A program made the translations under genes and the position numbers. The notes under the pieces are model-generated. The model saw only the letters and a list, made by a program, of their open reading frames with translations. It did not search any database and had not been told where the DNA came from. A stretch of DNA of 64,000 nt from Nymphaea colorata (Eukaryota; Streptophyta; Magnoliopsida; Nymphaeales; Nymphaeaceae): contig NC_045138.2 in assembly GCF_008831285.2 (NCBI RefSeq), positions 4,989,205-5,053,204 of the forward strand, given 5' to 3'. Shown here in pieces: positions 36,201 to 48,176 of this stretch (positions are counted from its first letter, which is position 1; every line of letters starts with the position of its first letter).

Positions 36201-37270
36201 CTCAATCAAGAAAGGTATGTTCATTTTGATAATAATTCTCTTGCAATGAGTTTCAAAAATCTGCCAGTTTCTTTGATTTTTATTTTATTTTATTTTATTT
36301 TATTTCTTGTAGATGCAAGATACACAGCCTGGAATTGCAGCTGCCAATCAAACTGTATCCTCTTAGAATGCCGGAATCTAGTTTGTGCTATTTTTTTACT
36401 CCATTGGAAATTTCTTGGTCGTCAATTGTGGTCCATGACAATGGTCTACAGCTCTTTTCAGCAGAGCAGTCAATTCTTAGCCAAAACAAGTCGGATTCTC
36501 GGCCTGCTTATGGAATGTCTGGGCAATGGTTTAACAGGTAGTCTCCTGACTTTTCTGGATACTTTTTGTAAAACCTTTTCAATTATTGCTTTCTTGTTTA
36601 AGTTAATTCTTGGGTATGCTATGATGCTTTTTACTTGGAAATTTTTGGAATCTCGGTTCTAAGTAACGTGCAGTTATTTTATAAAATGTAATCAGAAAAC
36701 ATCATATAGAACCAAGTAATCTGGTTGGTTTATGTCTAGTTTTGGGTAGGAAACAAGTTAATCTAGTTGAGTTATGGACTTGCCATGTCGCCAACCTGTT
36801 TTAACTTGAACTGGTTAACGTTGTCAAGTCGAGTGAGCATCTGCTAATATGCCCCAAAAATGTGCACATCCATCGCTTATTCAGTCTACCCCTTCAATAT
36901 ATATTTGCTCTGCAGGGCAGAAAATCCTGTTGCTCAGCAGAACCCATCAGATCGTGAAGGAAATCAAGGGCATTGTGATGGCTTCACTGAGACCCAGATG
37001 GAATCTCAGGTTCTCAAATCTGAACTTGATTCATTTCTTTTCAACCTGTGCTTTATTCCTAGGGGAATGAACTTATGTGTCACTGGTTTGGTTGACAAAT
37101 GATGACAGCAGGTTGTTGAGTATGAAGAAGATCTAGCAGGAAGGCAGATGATAATAGAAAGAGTGAGGACAAGATCTATGGCTTCATCTTCTGCACGGGA
37201 AAGGCCTTCAGGTGAACAGATAGATGACAATCTTGGACGTCTTCTTCGAGTTGCTAATGAGAACAAATAG
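18244..37270 (+). CDS. MEI1: Multi-BRCT DNA-damage protein, MEI1/TopBP1-like
   Basis: This is a scaffold of the TopBP1/Cut5 family; Arabidopsis MEI1 acts in meiotic DNA repair in the nucleus. Eighteen exons keep phase throughout: 18244-18411, 18537-18579, 19071-19192, 19493-19600, 28269-28413, 28501-28592, 31830-31923, 32046-32484, 32643-32785, 32959-33323, 33656-33820, 35350-35640, 35727-35877, 35952-36214, 36313-36354, 36452-36537, 36916-37009, 37112-37270. The product is 989 residues, near the roughly 970 of the Arabidopsis protein. BRCT units are visible at about residues 3-105, 107-180, 184-258, 353-435, a weaker one at 555-628, and 642-725; Trp anchors appear as LRWLYECW, TNWVQQS, RNWLEDC and AEWISEC. 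The C-terminal 260 residues are charged and low in structure. Intron 4 is 8.7 kb and carries transposons; intron 6 looks AT-AC. The first exon is GC-rich. Exon 15 and its acceptor are the least certain part. Confidence 0.93.
19949..20346. repeat. Tandem duplication in BRCT-gene intron 4, unit 199 bp
   Basis: Bases 19949-20147 are repeated at 20148-20346 with only a few substitutions and a small indel, so the duplication is recent. It is non-coding and lies 350 bases after the exon-4 donor. Confidence 0.9.
20347..21321. other. Intronic sequence without recognised feature
   Basis: This is part of intron 4. A GGGCTGGGCAATAGGTCAGG word at 20458 resembles the ends of GC-rich MITEs, and GC-richer islands occur around 20460-20660 and 20770-21010. 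I could not define element boundaries or coding content. Confidence 0.4.
21327..21517 (-). repeat. 3' LTR of copia element 2
   Basis: It begins TGTTA and ends TAACA and is about 90 percent identical by eye to 27151-27343. It adjoins the purine tract on the inner side. Confidence 0.9.
25397..26014 (+). mobile_element. Non-autonomous DNA transposon with exon-like cargo, nested in copia 2 gag
   Basis: Insertion splits the gag region of copia 2. The flanks carry the duplication ATGACAAT (25389-25396 and 26015-26022), and the ends are imperfect inverted repeats (CTACGACACA at the left, complement CTATGTCACA at the right). The interior begins with GACACG-rich repeats, then turns GC-rich. At 25628-25710 an ATG opens a 27-codon frame that ends exactly at a strong donor (CAG followed by GTAAGT), and intron-like GGGTTT-rich sequence follows. 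This looks like a captured first exon, as in Pack-type elements. The source gene was not recognised. The cargo points the same way as the host BRCT gene. Confidence 0.6.
26305..26515. repeat. Tandem duplication in the leader of copia 2, unit about 105 bp
   Basis: The sequence starting CACAACAATCAACTTGAGA at about 26307 recurs at about 26413 with roughly 15 percent difference. It lies between the primer site and the gag start of copia 2. Confidence 0.7.
26813..26990. mobile_element. MITE of the CTAGTGGCGTAGCC type nested in copia 2 leader
   Basis: The ends CTAGTGGCGTAGCC and GGCTTCGCTAG are inverted. Internally there is a GGCTGGTGCAGAC / GCACCAGCC hairpin and an AT-rich core, related to the GGGGCGGAGCC family. 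The target duplication is not clear. Confidence 0.65.
27151..27343 (-). repeat. 5' LTR of copia element 2
   Basis: It starts TGTTA and ends TAACA, next to the primer site TGGTATCAAAGCC on the inner side. It is paired with 21327-21517. Confidence 0.9.
27778..28153. mobile_element. hAT-type MITE in intron 4 of the BRCT gene
   Basis: Perfect terminal inverted repeats CAGTGTCAC and GTGACACTG flank an AT-rich core. The 8-base target duplication GTTTGAAC is intact at 27770-27777 and 28154-28161. The CAGTG end and the 8-base duplication are standard hAT marks. It lies 115 bases before exon 5 and carries no coding sequence. Confidence 0.92.
29013..29683. mobile_element. hAT-like MITE with CGTATCG-rich core, inside intron 6
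   Basis: Terminal inverted repeats CAATGTTAT and ATAACATTG are perfect, and the 8-base duplication CTTGTGAG is intact at 29005-29012 and 29684-29691. Sub-terminal sequence on both sides is rich in GTATCG/CGATAC words, which form long imperfect inverted arms; the middle is AT-rich. Confidence 0.88.
30478..30803 (+). repeat. Possible solo LTR-like segment
   Basis: The segment starts TGTCGGAG and ends CCGTGACA, with a GC-rich right part unlike the surrounding intron. The ends fit an LTR, but no 5-base target duplication and no second copy exist in the window, so this is weak. Confidence 0.25.
31371..31392. repeat. (TG)n microsatellite
   Basis: About ten TG units lie in intron 6 of the BRCT gene. 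Confidence 0.95.
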
Positions 37271-38340
37271 TTTATTGTTTCAATCTTATGTGGACTGTGT
37301 AGGTGTGTACATAATCGAATTGGAGCTAACTAATTTGAATTTGTTTCCACCATCTGGGTCTCCTACATGATCCTCGGATTGGGATGGTTAGCTTTCTGTA
37401 AATTACAATTTTGGCATGCAGTTACTGAAACAGTTTGAGAAACAAGCGAAGCTTGTTACATCTGTAAGACGCACTAGATCTATGTATAGTTTCCATTTGT
37501 AATTACATTTAACAGTGTAACAGTACATTTGAGATGGTCTGGATGCTCTTTAGTGCAGCTGTCTGTTTGCTGTTTTATTCGCTGGGATGATTGGTGAGTA
37601 TGTTGCTTCCATCAGTAATGGTTGAATATGTGGACCATCCATTTTATCTTCCTTTCTTTTCTTGGACTGGCAGCTAGTGTAACCCCTGTAAGTCTAAGAG
37701 GGTGCATTTAACTCTTTCACCCCCAGCTTTTCCTGAAAGTGTTATACAGTTTACGATTTTCTTCAGGATATCAATGTGAAAATCTTGAAGTCATTCGAAC
37801 TTTGAGGTAAAAAGTACGTGGTAGGTGGATTTGGTATTCGAGTGAGATCAAAATATGGTTTGTCTAGAGGAAGATGTGGAAGTTTCCCTTAGCTTTATGG
37901 CTCGGAGAGTAACGCCAACGACTGCACGAATGATAGCCGCGAAGATTTACCCATTATGGCGACTCCTTTCTGTCTGAACACAATACTTTAGCAGTTGCAA
38001 TAGTTGGGGCAGCTTCTGACCATTGTCCTGGTGAGCGAGAAGTATTTCATCTCATCTGGAATAAGAGCTGAAGCTTCCTCGCGTCTTGGGTGGTTGTGTT
38101 GGTGTTTGGTGTTAATCTAATGTACCATCAATTGGTACTGTACTTCCATCCGATTGTCTAAGACATAGTGCTGATGGTATCAAACTAATGATGGGGACTA
38201 TCTCCACACCAAACTAACCAACTATGCTATGCCTTTCGTGGTTAATCTTTGACCATTTTCACAAGTGATAGATTGTCATGGCATTGTTGATTGCGTAAGC
38301 CATCGGTAGAGCGGTGGATGCTCATCAATTGGATCGAGGG
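37271..38340. other. 3' region of the BRCT gene and spacer before copia 3
   Basis: The first part is presumably the 3' untranslated region. No further gene or clear repeat is seen before the LTR at 38341. Confidence 0.5.
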
Positions 38341-38580
38341 TGTTGACGGGTTTTGTTGTCCGGGTCCGGATCTTTACCCGATCCGGTTTGTCCTAATTAT
38401 GACTACTTATATCTCTGTAAACCCTAATCTTAGTGTTAATGAAGTTTTGAAGAGAGAGTGTGTCTGGAGGCTAGTGGGCACCAGACCTCTTCACCCGTGG
38501 TTTTTCTTCCCTCGTGTTGAGGGTTTTCCACGTTACATTTGTGTGTTTTTTTCTACTCTCGTGCATATTTTGTTTCTTCA
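38341..38580 (+). repeat. 5' LTR of copia element 3
   Basis: It is 240 bp and differs from the 3' copy by about eleven substitutions and three short indels when compared by eye. It contains a GA-rich stretch and TATATCTC before the likely transcript start. Confidence 0.92.
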
Positions 38581-38593
38581 TGGTATCAGAGCC
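38581..38593 (+). other. Primer-binding site of copia 3
   Basis: TGGTATCAGAGCC directly follows the 5' LTR and is the usual initiator-methionine tRNA primer site of plant copia elements. Confidence 0.92.
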
Positions 38594-41500
38594 ATCGGAC
38601 TTGGAGAAAACAAAATCGGTTTTTCTAGGGTTGTGAAGTTCCAACCCTGCCTGCCGCCGCTACCATCGTCGCCGTCGCTACCACCACCGCCGCCGTTGTC
38701 GCCGCGCCGTGACATTGCCTCCACCACTGCCGCCACTGCCCCACCGTGGCCGTGACCGCCGCTGTTGCGTCGCCGGTGTAGTGACCGCCGATGTCCGATG
38801 CCAACGTCTCTGCTAATGCCTCTGCCGACGCCGACTCCGCCGTCGATGCCGACGTCCGACCACCGACGCTGACGTCCGACGCCATTGCCTGTTCTCGGCG
38901 CGCGCTGCCAAGCTCCGCCCTCTGCTTCCGCCGAGCGCAGTCCGCTGCTTCCGCCGTTGATTCCCGACTGCATCATTTCCCCTCTTCTCTAGGTTACTGC
39001 TGCTGTGTGTGTTCTTTGGCAGCCACTTCTAACTGGTGATCATGGCTGATTCGTCTTCTTCTTCAGTCAATACTAATCTACCTGATGTTGTGTCTGCGCG
39101 GACTGATCATGTACTGGTTCAAGTTACCACCATTCAACTTACCAAGGAGAACTATTCACGATGGTCTGCTGCGATTACTATGGAGATTGTTGGGCGAGGA
39201 CGCATTGTCTATGTGAATGGGAGAAAGGTTGAACCTGCTCCAGATAGTCTGGCTTGGGATACATGGTTTCTTGAAGACAACCAGGTAAAAACCTGAATTG
39301 TTAATTCAGTGTCCCCGGATATCCAACCCCTCATTCTTCGTAAGAAGACTGCAAGGGATATGTGGATTATTTTGGAGCAAATGTATGGTCAAAAGAAAAG
39401 GAAAGTTCGTGTGTATCAACTTATGAAGGATGTGTATTCCCTGCGACAAGGTGCTCTCTCGGTTGCAGATTTTTATGCAACATTAAAATCTAAGTGGGAG
39501 GACCTTGACTATCATTCTGATATTACATGGAGGTGTCCTCACGACCAGATGCAGTATATGACTGATAAATGGGAGAACAGAGTATTCCTTTTTTATCCAG
39601 ACTGAATGATGACTTTGAAAATATAAGGAGTCAGATTCTTAACTCTGATGAATCATTTAGTATTGAAGATGTCTATTCCCGAGTTGAAGTTGAAGAACAG
39701 AGAAGGCTGCTTTCTAGTTGACAAAAGGGGGAAGAACAGTCTGTCTATGTTAGCGTGCCCTTGTGGGAACTCATCGTTCTCCCCAAAAATGTACACATTG
39801 CAAAAAACTTGGTCATACTAGGGATTTTTGTTGGGACCTGCATCCAGAGAAGAAGGATAGTAGAGGGAGGTCTTCTAGTGGGAAAAGTCTGTATCGTCTG
39901 CAACAAGTCTGAGTGATGGGAAAGGTTCTATTTCTGCAGACCAGATTCGTGAGCTACGAACATATTTGAGCAAGATTGATGTTGGTCAGGCAGATACACC
40001 AAATGAGGTGAAGATCAATCAGGCATTGGCTGTTTCAGGGGCAGAAGGTACTTCTTATATGGGTGAAAGGATTGTTGATAGCGGTGCCACTCATCACATG
40101 ACTGGCAACCCCAAGCTTTTCCATGACTACAAGCTATCCTCGGGAAAGGAACATGTGTCCCTTGCCGATGGTTCCTTTACTTCTGTGGCAGGGAAATGGA
40201 GTCTTTCCTTGTTAAATAATTTTTTAGTTCACGATGCCTTACATGTTCCCCATCTTCCCTTAAATTTGTTATCTGTTAGTAAGATTACCAAGGAACTGAA
40301 GTGTGAACTTATATTTTCTGAAAAACGTTGTGTTTTGCAGGACTTGGTGACAGGGAAGAGGATTGGTTGGTGTCTGATGGGCTGTATCGGCTTCCTATAC
40401 GCGTTGTCAGAGCTCTTATGTCAGCAGTCAGCAGGACAGAGAAAAAGGAGGAAGAGTGTCGTCAGTTATTTTTGTTTTGGCATGAACGCCTTGGTCATCT
40501 CCCATTTGGGATTTTGAAACATTTGTTCCCTGAACTATGTTCTAGTTTAAACTTTTCCATGTTATTATGTGATGTGTGTCAGTTTGCGAAGCATGTTAGA
40601 GCTTCTTATCCAATTTCAAATAGTCGTTCTAATAAAGTTTTCTCCTTAGTTCATTCTGATGTGTGGGGGCCTTCGGGCATTCATTCTCGTGGTGGTTTTC
40701 AATACTTTATAACTTTTATGGATGATTATTCAAGGTGTACCTTTGTGTATTTGTTGAAAGATAGTAGTGAGGTGCCTCACATTATTGAAACTTTCATCCT
40801 CCTAGTGGAAAACCAGTATGGAAATTCTGTCAAGACTTTTCGGTCTGATAATGCTCGTGAATATATGTGTCTCATTGTTGAAGAATTCTTTCGAAAGAGG
40901 GGGATTGTTCATGAGACATCATGTAGTTATACCCCCCCTCAAAATGGGGTTGCTGAGAGGAAAAATTGTCAGTTGCTTAATGTCACCCGAGCCATATTGT
41001 TCCAAAGAAATCTCCCAAAAGACTATTGGGGAGATGCGATCCTTACTAGTGTCTACTTGATTAATCGCATGCCTAGTCGTGTGCTAAAGGGTCGTACTCC
41101 CTACTCTATGCTTCCAGGGAGTAGTCAACATTTTCACCTTCCTCTTCGAGTCTTTGGATGTGTGTGTTTCATACATAACCACAACCCAAATGTGAAAAAA
41201 CTTGATCCCAAATCTATTAAGGGCATCTTTCTTGGGTATTCTTCCACTCAAAAAGGTTATAAATGTCTAGATCCTACCACTGGTCGTCTTCACATTACCA
41301 AAGATGTCACATTCTTGAAACATGTCTCCTATTTTGGTGAGAATTCTCTTCAGGAGGAGAAGTTAATGTCTAAGAAAGAGTATTCTCCCACACAGGTAAT
41401 TCAGTTTACAGACTATGGATTACAGGCGTGAAGAGAATCCTGTTGCCAAGGTACTTGGCAAAGATGAAGAGGGGACGACTACTGATGTTCATGAACATGA

Positions 41501-43376
41501 GAAGGAGGGAGAGCCTCCTATGGTGACAGAACAAGAGGGTAATCGTATGTTTGGACAGGTGTATTCCAGGAGGAGAGCTTGTACTGACAAAGTGATTAAT
41601 GATGATGAGGTTACACTGAATCTCAATCATACTTCTTCCTTGGATGATCCAAGTCATGTTCAGAAGCAAGATGTTGGAAGAGAAATTCAGACTGGAAAAG
41701 AAAAGGAAGATCTTGCCATTGCCTTGAGAAAGAGTGTCAGGTGATGTACCCAGCACCCTATTGGTAACTTCATATCTTACTCTAGATTGAGCACTGAATA
41801 TAAATGTTTTGTATCCTCCTTGGCTGTGGTTGTGATTCCCAGGAATGCTACAGAGGCTCAGGGTGACACTAAGTGGTCTCATGCAATGAAAGAAGAGATG
41901 GAAGCTTTAGACAGAAATCAGACATGGGAGGTGGTTGATATTCCTGAAACAGCTCACTTGGTTGGGTCGAAGTGGGTCTACACTGTTAAGTACAAACCAG
42001 ATGGGAACATTGAGAGGTACGAAGCACGATTGGTGGCCAAGGGGTTCAGTTAGAAATATGGGATAGACTACTTAGAGACGTTTGCTCCAGTTGCAAAGAT
42101 GAAGACTGTTAGAGTTATTATTTCATTGGCGGTGCTGAAGGGTTTGGAGATGTGCCAATTTGATGTGAAAAATGTCTTTCTCAATGAAGATCTCAAAGAG
42201 GAGGTGTACATGTGCATGCCACCAGGTTTTGAGAAACCTGAAAAATGCTGTAAATTAAAGAAAGCTTTGTATGGGCTGAAACAGTCTCCCCGAGCATGGT
42301 TTGAACGGCTCGGACTTGTTATGAAGAAACATGGCTACAAACAAGGAAATGGAGATCATATCCTGTTTGTAAAGAGAAGAGAGAGTAAAGTTACTCTACT
42401 ATTGGTTTATGTTGATGATATGATTGTTACAGGTGATGATAAGGAAGAGATGGCAAGATTAATGGGTTTACTATCTACTGAATTTGATCTAAAAGATCTT
42501 GGTAAGCTTAAATATTTCCTTGGTATTTAAATTGCTAGATCAAGTACAACTCTTGTACTTAGTCAAAGGAAGTATACCTTGGATCTACTGAAGGAGACAG
42601 GAAAACTGGGGTACAGACCAGCCTCTACTCCTATAGATGCTGGGCATAAACTTGGTAGCAAAGATGAAGAACTATTGTGTGAAGAAGTTAAATGGAGATA
42701 TCAACGTCTAGTTGGCAAACTGATTTATCTCACTCTGACTAGACATGATATCACATTTGCTGTAAATGTGATGAGTCAGTTCATGCATGCACCTACAGAT
42801 ATGCACTTGAAGGCTGTAGATAGAATTCTGTGCTACTTGAAGAAGATTCCCGGGAAGGGACTTCTATATGTGCAACAAAGATCTATTGAAGTTGAAGGGT
42901 ATTCTGATGCAGACTGGGCAGACTGTGTTGACACCAGAAGATCTACTTCAGGGTACTGCGTCTACTTGAGAGAAAATTTAGTTGTTTGGAGAAGCAATAG
43001 ACAAGATGTGTGTTCCCGCTCGAGTGCATAGGTTGAATATAGAGCTGTGGCTACTGGGGTATCAGAATTGTTATGGATGAAGATCTTACTAACAGATATT
43101 GGAATAGAGATTGAAGGGCTTATAAAGATGTATTGTGATAATAAGTCTGTAATTAACTTGGCTAACAACCCGGTTCTTCATGATCGAACAAAGCATGTGG
43201 AGATTGACCGTCACTTCATCAGAGAAAGAATTGATGCTAAGGAATTAACGCTACCATACATGACGTCTGAAGACCAAACTGCTGATATCCTAACCAAGGC
43301 CTTAAGTGTAACTCCATTTGAGAGAAATGTATCCAAGTTGGGCATGTTTGATATGTATGCCCAACTTGAGGGGGAG

Positions 43377-43614
43377 TGTTGACGGGTTTTATTGTCTGGG
43401 TCCGAATCCTTACCCGATCCGGTTTGCTTAATTAGGACTACTTATATCTCTGTAAACCCTAATCTTAGTGTTAATGAAGTTTTGAAGAGAGAGAGAGTGT
43501 CTGGAGGCTAGTGGGCACCAGACCTCACCCGTGGTTTTTCTTTCCTCGTGTTGAGGGTTTTTCACGTTATATTTGTGTGCTTTCTTCTACTCTCGTGCAT
43601 ATTTTGTTTCTTCA
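43377..43614 (+). repeat. 3' LTR of copia element 3
   Basis: It is 238 bp, preceded by the purine tract CTTGAGGGGGAG, and is about 95 percent identical to the 5' LTR. Confidence 0.92.
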
Positions 43615-44161
43615 AGAGGGGAAAATGAAATAGCAAAAAACAAGCTGTTGTTGTGTTTTAGATAGATGTTTTCATTCTAAGATTTCAGAAAAGCAAAAGT
43701 TGAGATATTAGTGTAAGGAGATTCTCTTCCAAATGGGTGATACTGAGCTATAAGATTGAAACAAGTTAAACTGGCACTTGGTTGGCCCTATTGGCGCGTG
43801 TAGAAAGTTAAGTAAATTTGAAAGTTGGCCCACTTTTTCCAAAAGATATCGTACACATTAATATGCAGTTAATGGACGTTAGTGCAAGTTGCTGCAGATT
43901 CTCCTTGCAATCTTGCATCATATCATATAATATTGGTTGTACGCTGTCACTTGTGCATGGAGATATATAATTTTTTTGCACTGGCGTGCACTATATTCTC
44001 CAGCCATTTCCACGAAGGAGTTGGTACTATTGTAGTACGGAACTATTTCGTAGAAATTATTTTTCCTTCTCCCACTTTTTTTTAGTGAGCTAAAGGCTAA
44101 TCCTACAGCCAGAGTGAAGACGAAAGCACTTTGGTCTCATCCCCTTAGGGTCTAGAGCGGT

Positions 44162-44269
44162 TTTAGTGTCTCGATGAGCATCTCCACTGTGCACTATTTG
44201 TATATCGATGTTGTTGCTTTAGTGTCTCTATGTAGTGCCCCCACTATGTACTATTTGCATATCGATGTC
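44162..44269. repeat. Tandem duplication, unit about 56 bp
   Basis: TTTAGTGTCTC at 44162 and TTTAGTGTCTC at 44218 each start a unit ending in TATCGATGT, with several substitutions between copies. Confidence 0.8.
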
Positions 44270-44562
44270 TTGTCGTTTGCAGCACAAAAGGTTGATGCTA
44301 TGAGATAGCAAAGCCAAAGCTGATCACCTACTAAACATTGCCTTAGCCGTTGCACCAACCCTTAGGATCTTTTTCCCCTTTTCAAGAAATTTGAACCACA
44401 CTATTGTGAGTGGATTGATTCTTTTGGTACATAATGAGTTCTTAATCATATGCTTCTGACATGCAACTAATATTGTTACGCTCATTTAATATAAATAATG
44501 TAAATACTAAATCAGGTTGATGAATAAATATAAATGAGGAAATGAGGGGCGTAGTCCATGAA

Positions 44563-44654
44563 TGGTGACTCTAGACTAAACCATGGCTGTTCATCTAAAC
44601 GCCCAGGAGATGGACGGTCATGGTTTGATATCTGGTAACTCTAGAGTCACCATA
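44563..44654. repeat. Imperfect hairpin of about 92 bp
   Basis: ATGGTGACTCTAGA at the left is the complement of TCTAGAGTCACCAT at the right; further in, AAACCATGGCTGTTCATCT pairs with AGATGGACGGTCATGGTTT around a loop of about eleven bases. The right arm has an extra 10-12 bases. It could be a tiny MITE or a small-RNA precursor. Confidence 0.65.
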
Positions 44655-46508
44655 GGGAGAGTAAAAAAGAACTGCAAATATAAACCATATATTTTCAGTT
44701 TTTTCTTTACTCGTGCTACGCCTCTCCCACCATCGCCAGCGGCCCGCTTGGGCTCCACCAAAGGGAAGGTGGGTGGAACCCGGCGACTCTCCCTCCCATC
44801 TTTGGCGGGCCTGCCGAGGCTTCGTTGGCAGCATCGCTTGTCGGAGCCCCGGCGGGCTCGCCGGTGAGGAAGAAAGAAGGGGAAGAAGAAAGAAGAATGG
44901 TAGAGAGAGAGAAAGAGAGAGAGATTTGGACTGTCCGATTGCAGATCAAACTACACAGGTTTGATGTCTCCTGTGTCCACGAAATGTCGAATCATCATTC
45001 TGTGCAGACACACATACTGGAAGGGTCATTTCATTAGATCTCTAATTAGGCCCGTGCAAAAAGCATAACTAAAGTACCATTTGATCCGTCGATATCATTG
45101 AATGCATTCACCATTGATGATTGATGGTTCATTGAGAACATCTGTGAAATTAGTTTTTTTTTTAATGTGAAAACATGCTTCTTAAAAAGTTGAATAATCA
45201 ACTACTAGGATTGTAACAAAATTGCGCAACACAGATATAATTTCTTTGTATGATGAAACCAATCGAATTGCTTTCAGCAGCTAAGATGTGGCTTGCATTC
45301 AATGAACATCGTCGCCAGAATCTTTTCTATATATATGAAAAGAGATTAGATTTTATTATTCTTTTTGCGATCCAAGCATATGGATGTGATATATAGGATT
45401 CTTTTCGCAAGGACTACCATTATTCCCATATAAATCAATTTCGTTTTGGCAATTCAAACCTAAATGGCCCAAAATGCACCGAAATTTTGTAGGCTTGGAT
45501 TTTTTTTTTGGGTGTAAAAAAAGGACAACTTATATTAAATGAGATGAAGACAACTTAGATTCTAAGATCCCGAGTAAACATGACCATAGAGCGGCACGTA
45601 CACATACAAGAAACAAATTTCGCCATCCATATTGATCTCAGCTTTTTAAAATGTGACTATACAGATGGATGCAAAATGACCACATTCATTTAAAAACATA
45701 GTAAAAAACAGATGCACAGATTGAATATTGCGTCGGATCAAGATCAATTCCAAGAATGCACATGACAGTTGACACCCATTCAACCGTTGTACATAGATCG
45801 AGAATTCTTTGTTAACCCTGAAAACTAACATGAATACATAAGAGATTTTTTTTTTTAAGAAAAGTATTTATGGCGCGTAGAAAAAGTCGTGTCATAAACA
45901 GTCATCTTTACTAACGTTTCCGTTTGAATGTCAGTAAAAGGGTGCCATCAACGTCAGTAAAGGTGTGGCCGAGTTGTGGTGTATAGGCCGTGTGGGCTTT
46001 TGCTGTCATGTTGGGCGACTTCATAAGTTTGTTTCCAGCTTATCAATAGAGAAAGGCTCGAGGGGCATGGCTCAAACTGGTGGGCTTGGGGGTGCGTTGA
46101 AGGCGTGCCTCCAGTTTGAAACTCAACTATGTTTCTGAGCAATCTTACTGCTTGGTCTGGACCCTGGAGACAAGGAAAAAGTGAGGCCTTTGGCTTTCAC
46201 CCTGGTAGTGGATCACCCTGGTAGTGGAATAACCCTCTCGCGCACCGGAAACTTATTCAGAAAAAACAAAAAGAAAGAAGGATTGAACAAAAAAGAAAAC
46301 ACATTACAAACTTATAATTAGAGGTGAATTCAAAGACATATACTGGTACAAGCACAACCAAGAAACCAAACTCAACAAGACACTAATGACCATTACATTT
46401 TAATGCTCTGGGAATTAATTATCACTAAACAACCAACATATTACTGCCTTTCCCAGCACATTATTGCTTTTAGACACTATGCTTAGAAAAGGGCAACCAA
46501 ATGAGAAT

Positions 46509-48176
<1,668 letters not shown>

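Larger units (their letters stand above)
38341..43614 (+). mobile_element. Ty1/copia retrotransposon 3, nearly full-length but broken
   Basis: LTRs (38341-38580 and 43377-43614) begin TGTTG and end TTCA. The primer site TGGTATCAGAGCC (38581-38593) and the purine tract (about 43366-43376) sit at the expected places. In order: gag from 39042, zinc knuckle CTHCKKLGHTRDFC near 39796-39837, protease with DSGA at about 40077, integrase zinc and core domains with the DDE pattern (about 40480-41010), reverse transcriptase (about 41860-42530) with YVDD near 42408, and RNase H (about 42890-43370). In-frame stops are seen near 39294, 42051, 42527 and 43029, and frameshifts near 39580 and 41430, so no full polyprotein can be made. 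Flanks are GAGGG at the left and AGAGGGG at the right, a target duplication with a one-base offset. Confidence 0.95.
43615..46508. other. Intergenic region with small repeats
   Basis: No gene was recognised. It holds a 56-bp tandem duplication (44162-44269), a strong hairpin (44563-44654), a GC-rich island at about 44710-44880 without a supported protein, and a short CACCCTGGTAGTGG duplication near 46198-46230. The end toward 46508 is the downstream region of the dioxygenase gene. Confidence 0.5.

Noticed and set aside
36246-36662. 138-residue open frame over MEI1 exons 15-16
   Set aside because: It runs through splice sites in the wrong frame and shows no domain.
38578-38976. Gly/Arg-rich minus-strand frame in the copia 3 leader
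   Set aside because: It is a low-complexity GCC-repeat artefact inside the element leader.
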